Positions 1 through 9,496 of a stretch of 10,836 bases of DNA are shown in pieces. How positions within the stretch are numbered: position 1 is the stretch's first letter; every line of letters starts with the position of its first letter. The notes beneath the pieces are model-generated. The model ran no database searches and was not told where the DNA came from. It was given only the letters and a program-made list of their open reading frames with translations. Origin of the DNA: Chloroflexota bacterium (GTDB lineage: Bacteria > Chloroflexota > Dormibacteria > Dormibacterales > Dormibacteraceae). The position numbers and the translations under genes were made by a program. The stretch covers positions 1-10,836 of the forward strand of contig VBGE01000190.1 in NCBI GenBank assembly GCA_005880345.1, written 5' to 3'.

Positions 1-761
1 ATCTCGCGCGAGGCCCGCGCCATCTGCCGGTCGACATGGAACTGCTGCCATTCGTGAAACGCGATTCGTTCGGCATCGGGCTCTTCCGCGGCATCGGGCC
101 AATCGCGCCAGGCCGGGCCGTGGTGCTCGCACCGCACATTGAACGACGCGAACTCATGAAGCGCGGCGCCCTGGCGCTTGACGAATGTCGCGAGGCCGTT
201 GGGTGCCGGCGCTGCGCGAAAGATCTTCTCCAACGCCTGCGACTTGAGGCGGAACACCTGGCTGTAGTCAATGAGGCGTTGCGCGTTCAGCGCGCGGGCA
301 GCTGCGCGCTCGCCCGCGAGGTCGACCCGTTCCGCTCCCTCGACGTCCTCCGGACGCAGGTACACGACGTTGCGAAAGCGCCGTGTCGACGAGTAGTAAG
401 GCGAGGGCTGGTATGGCAATGTGGGCGTCTGCGCGCCGAGCGGGTTGAGCAAGATGGCCGACGCGCCCACGCCGCGCGAGAAGCGAGCGAAACGGCGCAG
501 GTCGGCGAAGTCGCCGACGCCCCAGCTCTCCTTCGAGCGCAGCGCGTACAGCTGGATCGCCCAGCCCCACGCGCGCTCCGGCGCGTGCCAGCAGGGCTCG
601 TCCGGCAGGTTGGGGCGCTGCTGTGGCGGGGGCACATCTGAGTCGGCGCCCATGGCGGCGAGGATCGCCTGCTCGACCTCCGGCGACGTGCGGGCCAACT
701 CGCCCTGCCACCCGTGATAGGCGGGGAGGATTCCCCAGCGGCTTGCGCGTTCGGCGCTCAG
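1..761 (-). CDS. malQ: 4-alpha-glucanotransferase (amylomaltase, GH77), C-terminus cut by the window edge
   Basis: Transfers alpha-1,4-glucan segments between maltodextrins, in the cytosol, during maltodextrin/glycogen turnover. About 253 residues of the N-terminal part are present. The first ~30 residues (WGILPAYHGWQGE, then an ILAAMG block) match the family's N-terminal region. The GH77 barrel starts with QLYALRSKESWGVGDFADL and continues with NPLGAQTP and SPYYSSTRRFRNVVYLRP, which align closely with remembered E. coli MalQ (QLYTLRSEKNWGIGDFGDL; SPYSPSSRRWLNVIY). The frame stays open to the left edge at FHEWQQFHVDRQM. The catalytic Asp/Glu residues lie outside the window. The start is unclear: no ATG, GTG or TTG lies in frame just before the homology. 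The nearest candidate is CTG at 761-759, overlapping the upstream gene's TGA as CTGA. The same frame is also open upstream to ATG 1190, giving a possible artificial fusion with the neighbouring gene. Family call is secure; the start is not. Confidence 0.9.
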   Translation of the reverse strand, partial: MSAERASRWGILPAYHGWQGELARTSPEVEQAILAAMGADSDVPPPQQRPNLPDEPCWHAPERAWGWAIQLYALRSKESWGVGDFADLRRFARFSRGVGASAILLNPLGAQTPTLPYQPSPYYSSTRRFRNVVYLRPEDVEGAERVDLAGERAAARALNAQRLIDYSQVFRLKSQALEKIFRAAPAPNGLATFVKRQGAALHEFASFNVRCEHHGPAWRDWPDAAEEPDAERIAFHEWQQFHVDRQMARASRE

Positions 762-1190
762 GCCAGTGCGCGAAAAGGCTCGGGCTGGAACTCGGCGAGG
801 ACCCCCTTCCAGTCGGACAGCGCCGCCATCACCGCAGGATCGTCTCGCACCAGCCACGAGAGGTGGCGCAGGGCGTGCTCGAGGACCGTACGTGAGGATG
901 ATCCGGCCCGCCTCATGCCTCCAGGACGTGGAATGCACCACGACCGGGGTCAGGGGATACCACTTCATCACGTCCAGCACGACGTCGGCGGGCGTGGCCG
1001 AGGGCGGCAGCCCGACCCGGAGCGAGTCGGCATGCATCGGCTTCATCCAGAAGAGGGCGCCGCTGCTCAGGCCGACCGGCAGAACCTCGAGCGTCTGCGC
1101 CGTGAACTGCGGCGACCACGGTTGGGAGGAGATGGGCGGACCCATCGTTTCCATCAGGGACGCCAGCGACGGCTTAGCTCTTCGCCCCAT
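758..1190 (-). pseudogene. Conserved-looking hypothetical protein with an internal frame break
   Basis: I do not recognise a function. From ATG 1190 (a GAGG lies 3 nt upstream; the gene overlaps the preceding 55-aa gene by 17 bp) the frame reads about 101 residues ending TSWRHEAGRIILTY at 888. Good coding signal then moves to another frame at 886, giving VLEHALRHLSWLVRDDPAV and ending PEPFRALA with TGA at 760-758. The evidence for the switch is codon use. Between 886 and 758 the second frame has G or C at almost every third position, while the first frame there reads an implausible Pro/Arg/Ala-rich stretch. The net change equals a loss of 3n+2 bases. From memory, similar proteins have extra residues between the LTY and VLEHALRHL blocks, so the break may be a deletion rather than one base. 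Small soluble protein, no membrane segment. Alternative: it is truly fused in frame to malQ. Confidence 0.6.
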
Positions 1191-1341
1191 CGTCCTCGAC
1201 GACGCGCCAGATGGCGCGCACCTGAGCCGGGGTGATCTCCTGTTGGTGGGCCGAGCGCCCGTGCTCCTGGATCTTCGAGATGACCACGGCCCTGGAGCCG
1301 CGAGTGGTCCATCCGCACCTGCAGGTGACCTCCATCAGCAT
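1174..1341 (-). CDS. Small 55-aa protein with a CxC motif, DUF1059-like
   Basis: Starts at ATG 1341 (a second in-frame ATG is at 1335) and ends with TAA. The N-terminal strand contains CRCGW (Cys7 and Cys9). A helix-like segment follows with ISKIQEHGRSAH, then EITPAQVRAIWRVVED. The pattern of early cysteines, an EHG...H spacing and a final T.EQVRAI-type helix resembles DUF1059 small proteins, which are predicted but not proven to bind metal. No signal peptide or membrane helix. It is first in a minus-strand operon: the next gene overlaps its end by 17 bp and malQ follows. There is no Shine-Dalgarno at normal spacing, but TAGGCT lies 6 nt before the ATG, suggesting a leaderless message. Most codons end in G or C, which supports real coding despite the short length. 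Family membership is a guess. Confidence 0.6.
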   Translation of the reverse strand: MLMEVTCRCGWTTRGSRAVVISKIQEHGRSAHQQEITPAQVRAIWRVVEDDGAKS

Positions 1342-1347
1342 GCGCAG

Positions 1348-1353
1348 AGCCTA
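1348..1353 (-). promoter_or_regulatory. Putative -10 hexamer TAGGCT for the 55-aa gene / malQ operon
   Basis: TAGGCT fits TANNNT and ends 6 nt before ATG 1341, which would place transcription start at or beside the start codon. No clear -35 is seen. The divergent aldehyde dehydrogenase start is only 30 bp away, so the two promoters would overlap. Confidence 0.35.
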
Positions 1354-1367
1354 CCCTTCCGCGAGCG

Positions 1368-1373
1368 TAGGAT
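1368..1373 (+). promoter_or_regulatory. Putative -10 hexamer TAGGAT for the aldehyde dehydrogenase
   Basis: TAGGAT fits TANNNT. It overlaps the ATG at 1372 but lies 7 nt before an in-frame GTG at 1381. If it is the -10, the real start would be the GTG with a leaderless message, and the ATG would be untranscribed. No clear -35 is seen. Confidence 0.3.
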
Positions 1374-2880
1374 GCTCGGCGTGGCGATAGCGGAAGACCT
1401 CGAGGTCGCGTCCTTCCTGAAGGGTCAGCCGAAGAAGCTCTTCATCGGCGGCCGGTGGGTCGATTCGGCGAGCGGCAAGACGTTCGACTCGATCAACCCC
1501 GCGACCGGCGAGGTGCTCGCTCGAGTCGCCGAGGCGGGCGCGGAGGATGTGGACCGCGCGGTCGCCGCCGCGCGCAAGTCCTTCGAGAGCGGCGTCTGGC
1601 GCGACCTGCCGCCGGCCGAGCGCGCGAAGGCGCTTTGGAAGGTCGGCGACCTGATCGAGGAAAGGGCGAACGAGCTCGCCCAGCTCGAGACGCTCGACAA
1701 CGGCATGCCCATCAACGACGCGCTGCTCTTCTTCGTGCCGCTGGCCGCGGCCACGTTCCGCTACTACGCCGGCTGGGTCACCAAGCTCGACGGGGCGACG
1801 CAGCAGATCTCGGCGCCCGGGCAGTACCTCAGCTACACCCTGCGCCAGCCGGTCGGCGTCGTGGGCCAGATCATCCCGTGGAACTTCCCGCTGATGATGG
1901 CCGCGTGGAAGATCGCGCCTGCGCTGGCGTGCGGCAACAGCGTGGTGTTGAAACCGTCGGAGGAGACGCCCCTGTCGGCGCTGCTGCTCGGCGAGCTGCT
2001 GCAGCAGGCGGAGGTGCCTGACGGCGTCGTCAACATCGTGCCCGGCCGCGGTGAGGTCGCGGGCGCGCGGCTGGCGTCGCATCCGGACGTGGACAAGGTC
2101 GCGTTCACAGGCTCGACCGAGGTCGGCAAGCTCATCGCCAGGGCGTCGGCCGACAGCAACCTGAAGCGGGTCAGCCTCGAGCTGGGCGGCAAGTCGCCCA
2201 ACATCGTGTTCGCCGACGCGGACCTGGAGAGGGCGGTCTCGGGCGCCTTCTTCGGCATCTTCTTCAACCAGGGCCAGGTGTGCTCCGCGGGATCGCGGCT
2301 CTTCATCCAGCAGAAGGTGTACGACCAGGCGCTGGAGGGGCTCGTCAACACGATCGCGGAGACCCGCATCGGCCCGGGCATCGATCCCGTGACGCAGATG
2401 GGCCCGCTGGTGTCGCGAACGCAGATGGACCGCGTCTTGAACTACATCCAGGTCGGCAACCGCGAAGGCGCCCGCCTGGTGGCGGGCGGAGGCCGGCCGA
2501 AGGGCGTGGATCTCGAGGCCGGCAACTTCGTCGAGCCGACCGTGTTCGCCGACGTCGACGGCAGCATGCGCATCGCGCAGGAGGAGATCTTCGGGCCGGT
2601 GGTGGCGGCGATACCGTTCCAGGACGAGGACGACCTGGTCGCCAAAGCGAACAACAGCATCTACGGCCTGGTCGCCGGTGTGTGGACGCACGACGTCGCG
2701 CGCGCACACAGAGTCGCGCACGCGCTGCGCGCGGGCACGGTCTACGTCAACTGCTATCACGTCGTCGACCCGGTCACCCCGTGGGGCGGCTTCAAGCAGA
2801 GCGGGTGGGGACGCGAGCTCGGTCCGTACGCGCTCGACCTCTACACCGAGCTCAAGAACGTGATCGTCGACATCAGCTGA
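1372..2880 (+). CDS. NAD(P)-dependent aldehyde dehydrogenase
   Basis: Oxidises an aldehyde to the carboxylic acid in the cytosol; the substrate cannot be read from sequence. It is 502 aa from ATG 1372, a normal length for the ALDH superfamily. Motifs in order: substrate/tetramer region to ~160; cofactor-binding PWNFP (Asn171) and KPSE (Lys194, Glu197); FTGSTEVG (residues 245-252); general base Glu270 in LELGGK; nucleophile Cys304 in NQGQVCSAGSR; EEIFGPV (404-410); and a C-terminal GGFKQSGWGRE oligomerisation block. All catalytic residues are present. It resembles the class 1/2, betaine-aldehyde or phenylacetaldehyde dehydrogenase group. The start is uncertain: ATG 1372 has no Shine-Dalgarno, and GTG 1381 (499 aa) sits 7 nt after a TANNNT hexamer. 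The frame stays open far upstream, but that part is antisense to the minus-strand operon and shows no protein-like sequence. An M23 peptidase gene follows after 7 bp, probably in one transcript. Confidence 0.95.
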   Translation: MLGVAIAEDLEVASFLKGQPKKLFIGGRWVDSASGKTFDSINPATGEVLARVAEAGAEDVDRAVAAARKSFESGVWRDLPPAERAKALWKVGDLIEERANELAQLETLDNGMPINDALLFFVPLAAATFRYYAGWVTKLDGATQQISAPGQYLSYTLRQPVGVVGQIIPWNFPLMMAAWKIAPALACGNSVVLKPSEETPLSALLLGELLQQAEVPDGVVNIVPGRGEVAGARLASHPDVDKVAFTGSTEVGKLIARASADSNLKRVSLELGGKSPNIVFADADLERAVSGAFFGIFFNQGQVCSAGSRLFIQQKVYDQALEGLVNTIAETRIGPGIDPVTQMGPLVSRTQMDRVLNYIQVGNREGARLVAGGGRPKGVDLEAGNFVEPTVFADVDGSMRIAQEEIFGPVVAAIPFQDEDDLVAKANNSIYGLVAGVWTHDVARAHRVAHALRAGTVYVNCYHVVDPVTPWGGFKQSGWGRELGPYALDLYTELKNVIVDIS

Positions 2881-2882
2881 GG
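2879..2882 (+). promoter_or_regulatory. Shine-Dalgarno GAGG for the M23 gene
   Basis: GAGG overlaps the TGA of the aldehyde dehydrogenase and lies 5 nt before GTG 2888. It supports that GTG as the start and suggests translational coupling to the upstream gene. It is one of the few well-spaced Shine-Dalgarno sites in the window. Confidence 0.5.
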
Positions 2883-2887
2883 CGCCG

Positions 2888-3462
2888 GTGGATCCCCACG
2901 CCGCCCCGATCCCGGCGGGGGTTCGAGCGACCGCGCCGAAGGCGGCCGACCTCTTTCAGTACCCGCTGGCGAGCTGGTCGCCCCACTGCCTCGGCTTCGG
3001 CAGCGAGTGGCGCTACTGCAACGGCGCCGCGCTGCGGGCGTGCGCCAGCGGGGCGGTGTGGCTGCACACGGGAACCGACATCGTGGCTTCGGCGGGCCAG
3101 CCCGTCGCCGCAGCGGCCGACGGCCAGATCATCGGCTACATGGTCGATGCGACGTTCCGCGGTGGCGTCCTGGTTCGGCATCCGATGAGCACCGGGGTCG
3201 TGATCACGCAGTACTGGCACGTGTGGCTCCGCTCGGGGTTCACCGTCGGGTCAAGCTTGAAACGAGGCCAGGTGTTCGCCGATGTCGCGGACATGGGGAG
3301 CAGGACCCACTTTCATTTCGCGGTGTTCAACGGCGATTACGAGCCGCATGCGTGGAACGGCGCTTTGCCGCCGAGCGCGTGCTCAGGCTTCCCGGCGTTT
3401 CCTTATCGGTTCGTCGACCCGACCGCGTTCATTGCCGCGCGCACCGCCAGCTCATGGCGGCC

Positions 3463-3475
<13 letters not shown>
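2888..3475 (+). CDS. M23 (LytM-like) metallopeptidase domain protein
   Basis: M23 enzymes are zinc endopeptidases that usually cut peptide bridges of peptidoglycan outside the membrane. The protein is 195 aa from GTG 2888. The M23 signature is complete: HTGTD gives zinc ligands His60 and Asp64, YWHV gives His111, and HFH gives His141 and zinc ligand His143. The barrel-like segments [13 protein letters not shown] and [11 protein letters not shown] have the usual spacing. Four cysteines (34, 44, 52, 165) suggest disulfides and hence an exported protein, yet no signal peptide or membrane helix is seen. The first ~25 residues are Ala/Pro-rich and start 7 bp after the aldehyde dehydrogenase stop. 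Either export uses another route, or the N-terminus has been lost. The gene ends inside the 3' end of metH (13-bp tail-to-tail overlap). The domain call is good; activity and target are unknown. Confidence 0.8.
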
Positions 3476-5987
<2,512 letters not shown>

Positions 5988-6000
<13 letters not shown>

Positions 6001-6977
6001 ACCTGGCGCGGCGCGACCTGCTCCATCGCCTGGCGGATCTGCTTGATGTGCTCGGGCCCCGTGCCGCAGCAGCCACCCGCCGCGTTCAGGAAGCCGGCCT
6101 CCGCGAACTCCTTCAGCAGCCCGCTGGTGGTGGGCGGCTGCTCGTCGTAGCCGCCGAAAGCGTTGGGCAGGCCGGCGTTCGGGTAGCACGTCACGTAGAC
6201 GGGCGCGACGCGCGACATTGCTTCGATGTATGGACGCATCTCGGTCGCGCCGAGAGAGCAGTTGATGCCTGCGGCGAATGGCTGCGCGTGCTCGACGGAT
6301 GTCCAGAAGGCCTCCACGGTCTGGCCCGAGAGGTTGCGGCCGCTGCGGTCGACGATGGTCACCGACAGGAAGAGCGGGACGTCAGGCGCCACCTCCTTGA
6401 CCGCTGCGATCGCGGCCTTCCCGTTGAGGGTGTCGAACACGGTCTCGATGAGGAGGATGTCAACGCCGCCTTCGACCAGGGCGCGGGCGGCCTCGGCGTA
6501 GCCGTCGCGCAGCTGGTCGAAGGTGACGTCGCGATACGACGCGTCCTCGACCCGCGGCGACAGCGAGAGGGTGACGTTGGTCGGACCGAGGGAGCCCGCG
6601 ACGAAGCGATTCTCGAATGCGTCCGCGGCCTTGCGCGCGAGGCGCGCCCCCTCCAGGTTCATCTCGTAGGCCAGGTCCTCGAGGCCGAAGTCCGCCTGCG
6701 ACACGCGCGTCGCGGTGAAGGTGTTGGTGGTGACGATGTCCGCGCCGGCTTCGAGGTACTCGCGGTGGACCTGCGTGACGAGCTCTGGCTGTGTGAGGCA
6801 CAGCACGTCGCTGTTGTTGCGCAGGGGCTTGGGGTGGTCGCGGAACCTGTGGCCGCGGAAGTCCTCGTCGCTGAGGCCCTTGTGCTGGAGCATGACGCCC
6901 ATCGACCCGTCGAGGATCACGATCCGGCTCTGGAAGAGCCGTTCGAGGCGCTCGCGAACAGATGTGGACGTGGCCAT
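5988..6977 (-). CDS. metH: Methionine synthase N-terminal homocysteine-binding module, prematurely ended
   Basis: This 329-aa frame is the homocysteine S-methyltransferase barrel of MetH. It begins [15 protein letters not shown], then the [11 protein letters not shown] block, TNTFTAT, and GSLGPTN. The three zinc-binding cysteines are Cys240 (GINCSLGA) and Cys303/Cys304 ([11 protein letters not shown]). After [13 protein letters not shown] the frame reads SAA and stops at TGA 5990-5988. The next MetH module continues at once in another frame (about 6000 onward). Zinc ligands and barrel look intact, so the piece could fold as a free homocysteine methyltransferase domain. More likely it is the 5' half of a broken full-length metH: the two pieces total about 1,170 aa against roughly 1,230 in E. 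coli. The ATG has no Shine-Dalgarno; TAGTCT lies 9 nt upstream. The DUF2079 gene ends 20 bp upstream on the same strand. Confidence 0.92.
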
Positions 6978-6986
6978 GGACGACTA

Positions 6987-6992
6987 AGACTA
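6987..6992 (-). promoter_or_regulatory. Putative -10 hexamer TAGTCT for metH
   Basis: TAGTCT lies in the 20-bp gap between the DUF2079 stop and the metH ATG, 9 nt before the ATG. It suggests a short-leader or leaderless metH transcript. There is no room for a cobalamin or SAM riboswitch in this gap. Weak call, without a clear -35. Confidence 0.3.
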
Positions 6993-6997
6993 CGTGG

Positions 6998-8398
6998 CTA
7001 GTCCCCGACCGGGCTCCAGACCTGGAACCTGCCGTCGTCGTAGAGCAGCCGGCGGCTCGACGGGAGCGCGTCGAGGGCCTTCTGGCGGAGGGCGGCGTCC
7101 GTGTTGGCTCCGATGTAGGTGTCCTCGTCGATGACCACGTAAGCGCCGTTGTCGAGCTTGTCGGGGAAGTCGTTGATGGTGTGGCGATTGGCCAGCCAAA
7201 CGCATAGCCCCGCGTCGGCGTTGACGGGCGCATCGGCCGGGATCATCGCGGTCGCGTGGCGCAGGTCGGCCACGGAGTTGGGCCGCTCATACACGCTCGC
7301 TCTGGCGTCCACCGACGGCGGGAAGCGGCCGGTGCCCCAGCCGAGGATGAGCGGGGGGATGATGGCGACGAGCGCGACCGCCGGCTTGATCGACCGCCTC
7401 AGGAGAAGGTTTCTCGCTCCGATGCCGCCCGCGACCATGAGCGGGAACAGGAGCAGGAGGACGTAGTGAAGATGCAGGTCGTTCTGCGGCACATGCTCGC
7501 TGAGCACGTCCGCGAGGTAGGGCGGCACCGCAAGCAGCAGCCATCGCGGAGCCAGCAGAGGCAAGGCGAACATCGAGCCGAAGATGGCGGCGAGGATCAC
7601 CAACGCCTGCGGTCTGACCAGCGCCTCCGCGATCGCGAGCGGGGAAACCGGCATGTTGGGATCCAGGCCCAACACCCAGCGGTAGTAGGAGAAGTCCGAG
7701 TACCCGCCCTGGCGCAACGTCTGCTGCACGATCCCGGTGCCGATGAGGAACCATGCGCCCGCGAGGTAGAGGACGAAGCGCCAGTGCTTCTTGATCTCGG
7801 GTGCGCCGTAGCTTCGCATCAAGATGGCGAGCACCGCGATCGTGTAAACCTGGTCGCGGATGCCGGCCCAAGCGGCGAGCAGTGCGAAGGGGAGCGCCAG
7901 GTTCTCGGGATGGAAGAAATCGCGAGCGGGCTCCTGGATCGCGGCCCAGAACGGAATGGGCGCGGCGAGCGAGACCGCCAGCCACGGTGACGCGGCGCGG
8001 TCGGCGGGCAGGAGAGCGCGAAAGAAAAGGTAGGCGGCGGGCGCGATGGCGGCGAGCCCCGCGGACGAGAAGATGAGGAGCACGGTGGGGCTTGGCCAGA
8101 GCTTCTCGATCGCGGCGAGGACGACGAAGATGAGCTCGAAGTGGATGCCCAGGAAGTTGGCGCGCGCGAAGCTCGAGTAGAAGCCCTGGCCCTGGGTGAT
8201 GTTCCAGATCACCTGCTGGTCGTAGGCCAGGTCCCACGCCTCGCTGGTCATGCCGTACATGCGCTGCAGCTCGCCGTGCAGGGTCCACGCGAATGCGATC
8301 GCAGCCGCCAGCAAGGGCACGGCGGGGAAGACCCACCACGCCTCGCTGCGGGCTCGTTCGGTTGGAATTGCGCGAACCTGGGTGGCCTCCGCCGTCAT
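6998..8398 (-). CDS. DUF2079-type polytopic membrane protein (possible GT-C-like glycosyltransferase), one helix apparently missing
   Basis: 466 aa from ATG 8398. A short cytosolic N-terminus is followed by a membrane helix at ~22-40, then a DUF2079-like loop (DLAYDQQVIWNITQGQGFYSSF, then NFLGIHFELIF) and many hydrophobic helices. FFHPENLALPFALLAAWAG, SEHVPQNDLHLHYVLLLLFP and a soluble C-terminal tail fit the family. DUF2079 proteins are uncharacterised; their topology suggests kinship with GT-C enzymes that use lipid-linked sugars. At residues 181/182 (position 7855) AGIR joins straight to DQVYT. The family normally has a hydrophobic helix ending in a KED/REE-like motif before this point, so roughly 15-20 residues seem absent, in frame. 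Divergent from a GT2 gene, which could supply its sugar donor. A TAAGCT hexamer lies 10 nt before the ATG. The membrane-protein call is firm; the family is likely; the function is inferred. Confidence 0.8.
   Translation of the reverse strand: MTAEATQVRAIPTERARSEAWWVFPAVPLLAAAIAFAWTLHGELQRMYGMTSEAWDLAYDQQVIWNITQGQGFYSSFARANFLGIHFELIFVVLAAIEKLWPSPTVLLIFSSAGLAAIAPAAYLFFRALLPADRAASPWLAVSLAAPIPFWAAIQEPARDFFHPENLALPFALLAAWAGIRDQVYTIAVLAILMRSYGAPEIKKHWRFVLYLAGAWFLIGTGIVQQTLRQGGYSDFSYYRWVLGLDPNMPVSPLAIAEALVRPQALVILAAIFGSMFALPLLAPRWLLLAVPPYLADVLSEHVPQNDLHLHYVLLLLFPLMVAGGIGARNLLLRRSIKPAVALVAIIPPLILGWGTGRFPPSVDARASVYERPNSVADLRHATAMIPADAPVNADAGLCVWLANRHTINDFPDKLDNGAYVVIDEDTYIGANTDAALRQKALDALPSSRRLLYDDGRFQVWSPVGD
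7853..7858 (-). other. Suspected in-frame deletion joint in the DUF2079 gene
   Basis: The codons for Arg181 (7858-7856) and Asp182 (7855-7853) join two blocks that DUF2079 proteins normally separate by a hydrophobic helix and an acidic KED-like motif. The frame is kept. This rests on remembered family pattern, not on an alignment. Confidence 0.45.
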
Positions 8399-8408
8399 CC
8401 CGAGGCGG

Positions 8409-8414
8409 AGCTTA
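8409..8414 (-). promoter_or_regulatory. Putative -10 hexamer TAAGCT for the DUF2079 gene
   Basis: TAAGCT fits TANNNT and ends 10 nt before ATG 8398. A GGGAGG overlaps its upstream side but lies 16 nt or more from the ATG, too far for a good Shine-Dalgarno. The leader would be at most a few bases. Confidence 0.3.
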
Positions 8415-8417
8415 CCT

Positions 8418-8432
8418 CCCCATTTGATGGGG
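8418..8432. repeat. Inverted repeat CCCCAT-TTG-ATGGGG in the divergent gap
   Basis: A perfect 6-bp inverted repeat with a 3-base centre lies between the two divergent -10 candidates, in the upstream promoter region of the DUF2079 gene. It could be an operator; a hairpin in RNA is less likely, as it would be outside both transcripts. Confidence 0.4.
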
Positions 8433-8434
8433 GT

Positions 8435-8450
8435 GGCCGCGTCAGCGGCC
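8435..8450. repeat. Inverted repeat GGCCGC-GTCA-GCGGCC in the divergent gap
   Basis: A perfect 6-bp inverted repeat with a 4-base centre begins 2 bp after the previous repeat. It covers the expected -35/spacer region of the GT2 promoter, so a bound protein there could control the GT2/asparagine synthase pair. GC-rich palindromes of this size also occur by chance. Confidence 0.4.
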
Positions 8451-8460
8451 GGTGGGGCAG

Positions 8461-8466
8461 CATAAT
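8461..8466 (+). promoter_or_regulatory. Putative -10 hexamer CATAAT for the GT2 operon
   Basis: CATAAT is AT-rich in a GC-rich setting and differs from TATAAT at one base. It ends 7 nt before ATG 8474, giving transcription start at or next to the ATG. No -35 is evident; the GC-rich inverted repeat occupies that region. Confidence 0.4.
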
Positions 8467-8473
8467 CGGCGTG

Positions 8474-9493
8474 ATGGCCCGCCACCCATCGAACGAGAAT
8501 CCGAACGTCTCCGTGATCGTCCTCGTGTACAACGAGGTGGACAGCGTCGAGCCGCTCCACCGCGAGCTGATGGGCGTGATGGAAGCGCTGGGCCGATCGT
8601 TCGAAGTCCTTTACATCGATGACGGCAGCGGCGACGGCAGCACCGAGCGCCTCGGTGGCCTGGCCTCGCGCGACGATCGCGTGCGCGTGGTGAGCTTTCG
8701 ACGCAACTTCGGCCAGACGGCGGCGGTGCAGGCGGGCATCGACCACAGCCGCGGCGACGTGCTCGTGTTTCTCGACGGCGACATGCAGAACGACCCGCAC
8801 GACATCCCGCACCTGCTGGAGAAGATCGACGAGGGCTACGACGTGGTCAGCGGCTGGCGGCGCGACCGCCAGGACGACATGACCCGCGTCCTGCCGTCAC
8901 AGATCGCCAACTGGGTCATCGCGCGGGTGACCGGCGTGCACCTCAGCGACTTCGGATGCACGTTGAAGGCGTACCGGCGCGAGGTCATCCAGGACGTGAA
9001 GCTGTATGGGGAGATGCATCGCTTCATCCCCGTGTATGCGTCGATGGTCGGCGCGCGCATCACCGAGCTGCCTGTGCATCACAGGCCTCGGTCCTACGGC
9101 AAGTCGAAGTATTCGCTGTCACGTACGTCGCGCGTGATGCTCGACCTGAACACGGTCAAGCTGCTGGGCAGCTACTCCACCAAGCCGATGTACTTCTTCG
9201 GCTTTGCCGCGTTCGGGCTATGGGCGCTCGCGCTGGTGCTGGCGGCGATCGTGATCCTGCAGAAGGTCGTACCGCCTTACGTATACGCGCACGACAACCC
9301 ATTGCTGCTGCTGGCTGTCGTGCTTGTGATCGTCGGGGTGCAGTTCATCCTGATGGGACTCCTGGCCGAGCTCTCGATTCGCACGTATCACGAGTCGCAA
9401 TCGAAGGCTCCATATGTGGTGCGGGAGATCATCGAGCGCACGTCGCACAAGCAGGCGGCGACGAATGGGAGACCTGCCGTAAGGGCTCGCTGA
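8474..9493 (+). CDS. GT2 family glycosyltransferase, polyprenyl-phosphate sugar synthase type (DPM1/GtrB/ArnC-like)
   Basis: Likely moves a sugar from a nucleotide donor to polyprenyl phosphate on the inner face of the membrane. 339 aa from ATG 8474 (an in-frame GTG lies 3 bp upstream). The GT-A domain has VSVIVLVYNE, DDGS (Asp49-Ser52), RRNFGQTAAVQAGIDHS, and the metal-binding DGD (Asp101, Asp103) in FLDGDMQNDP. GWRRDRQDD, GCTLKAYRRE, GEMHRFIP and YGKSKYSLSR (208 onward) are typical of this subgroup. Two C-terminal helices at ~240-265 and ~277-300 anchor it, followed by a basic tail. Everything expected is present, so the enzyme looks complete. It is divergent from the DUF2079 membrane gene, a possible user of its product, and 3 bp upstream of asparagine synthase. 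Sugar and lipid cannot be told from sequence. Confidence 0.93.
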   Translation: MARHPSNENPNVSVIVLVYNEVDSVEPLHRELMGVMEALGRSFEVLYIDDGSGDGSTERLGGLASRDDRVRVVSFRRNFGQTAAVQAGIDHSRGDVLVFLDGDMQNDPHDIPHLLEKIDEGYDVVSGWRRDRQDDMTRVLPSQIANWVIARVTGVHLSDFGCTLKAYRREVIQDVKLYGEMHRFIPVYASMVGARITELPVHHRPRSYGKSKYSLSRTSRVMLDLNTVKLLGSYSTKPMYFFGFAAFGLWALALVLAAIVILQKVVPPYVYAHDNPLLLLAVVLVIVGVQFILMGLLAELSIRTYHESQSKAPYVVREIIERTSHKQAATNGRPAVRAR

Positions 9494-9496
9494 TCG

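Noticed and set aside
36..641. A 201-codon plus-strand open frame opposite malQ
   Set aside because: The minus strand carries unmistakable GH77 motifs through the same stretch; the plus frame has none.
766..1371. Upstream extension of the aldehyde dehydrogenase frame by about 200 codons
   Set aside because: ALDH homology begins at about residue 20 after ATG 1372, and the extension lies opposite the minus-strand operon with no protein-like pattern.
1351..2760. A 469-codon open frame on the minus strand opposite the aldehyde dehydrogenase
   Set aside because: It is antisense to a complete, motif-rich enzyme, is full of Arg/Ala/Asp/His low-complexity sequence, and has no recognisable domain. 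GC-rich genes commonly leave such open antisense frames.
6978..6997. Cobalamin or SAM riboswitch upstream of metH
   Set aside because: Only 20 bp separate metH from the preceding gene, far too short, and no riboswitch core is seen in the flanking coding sequence.
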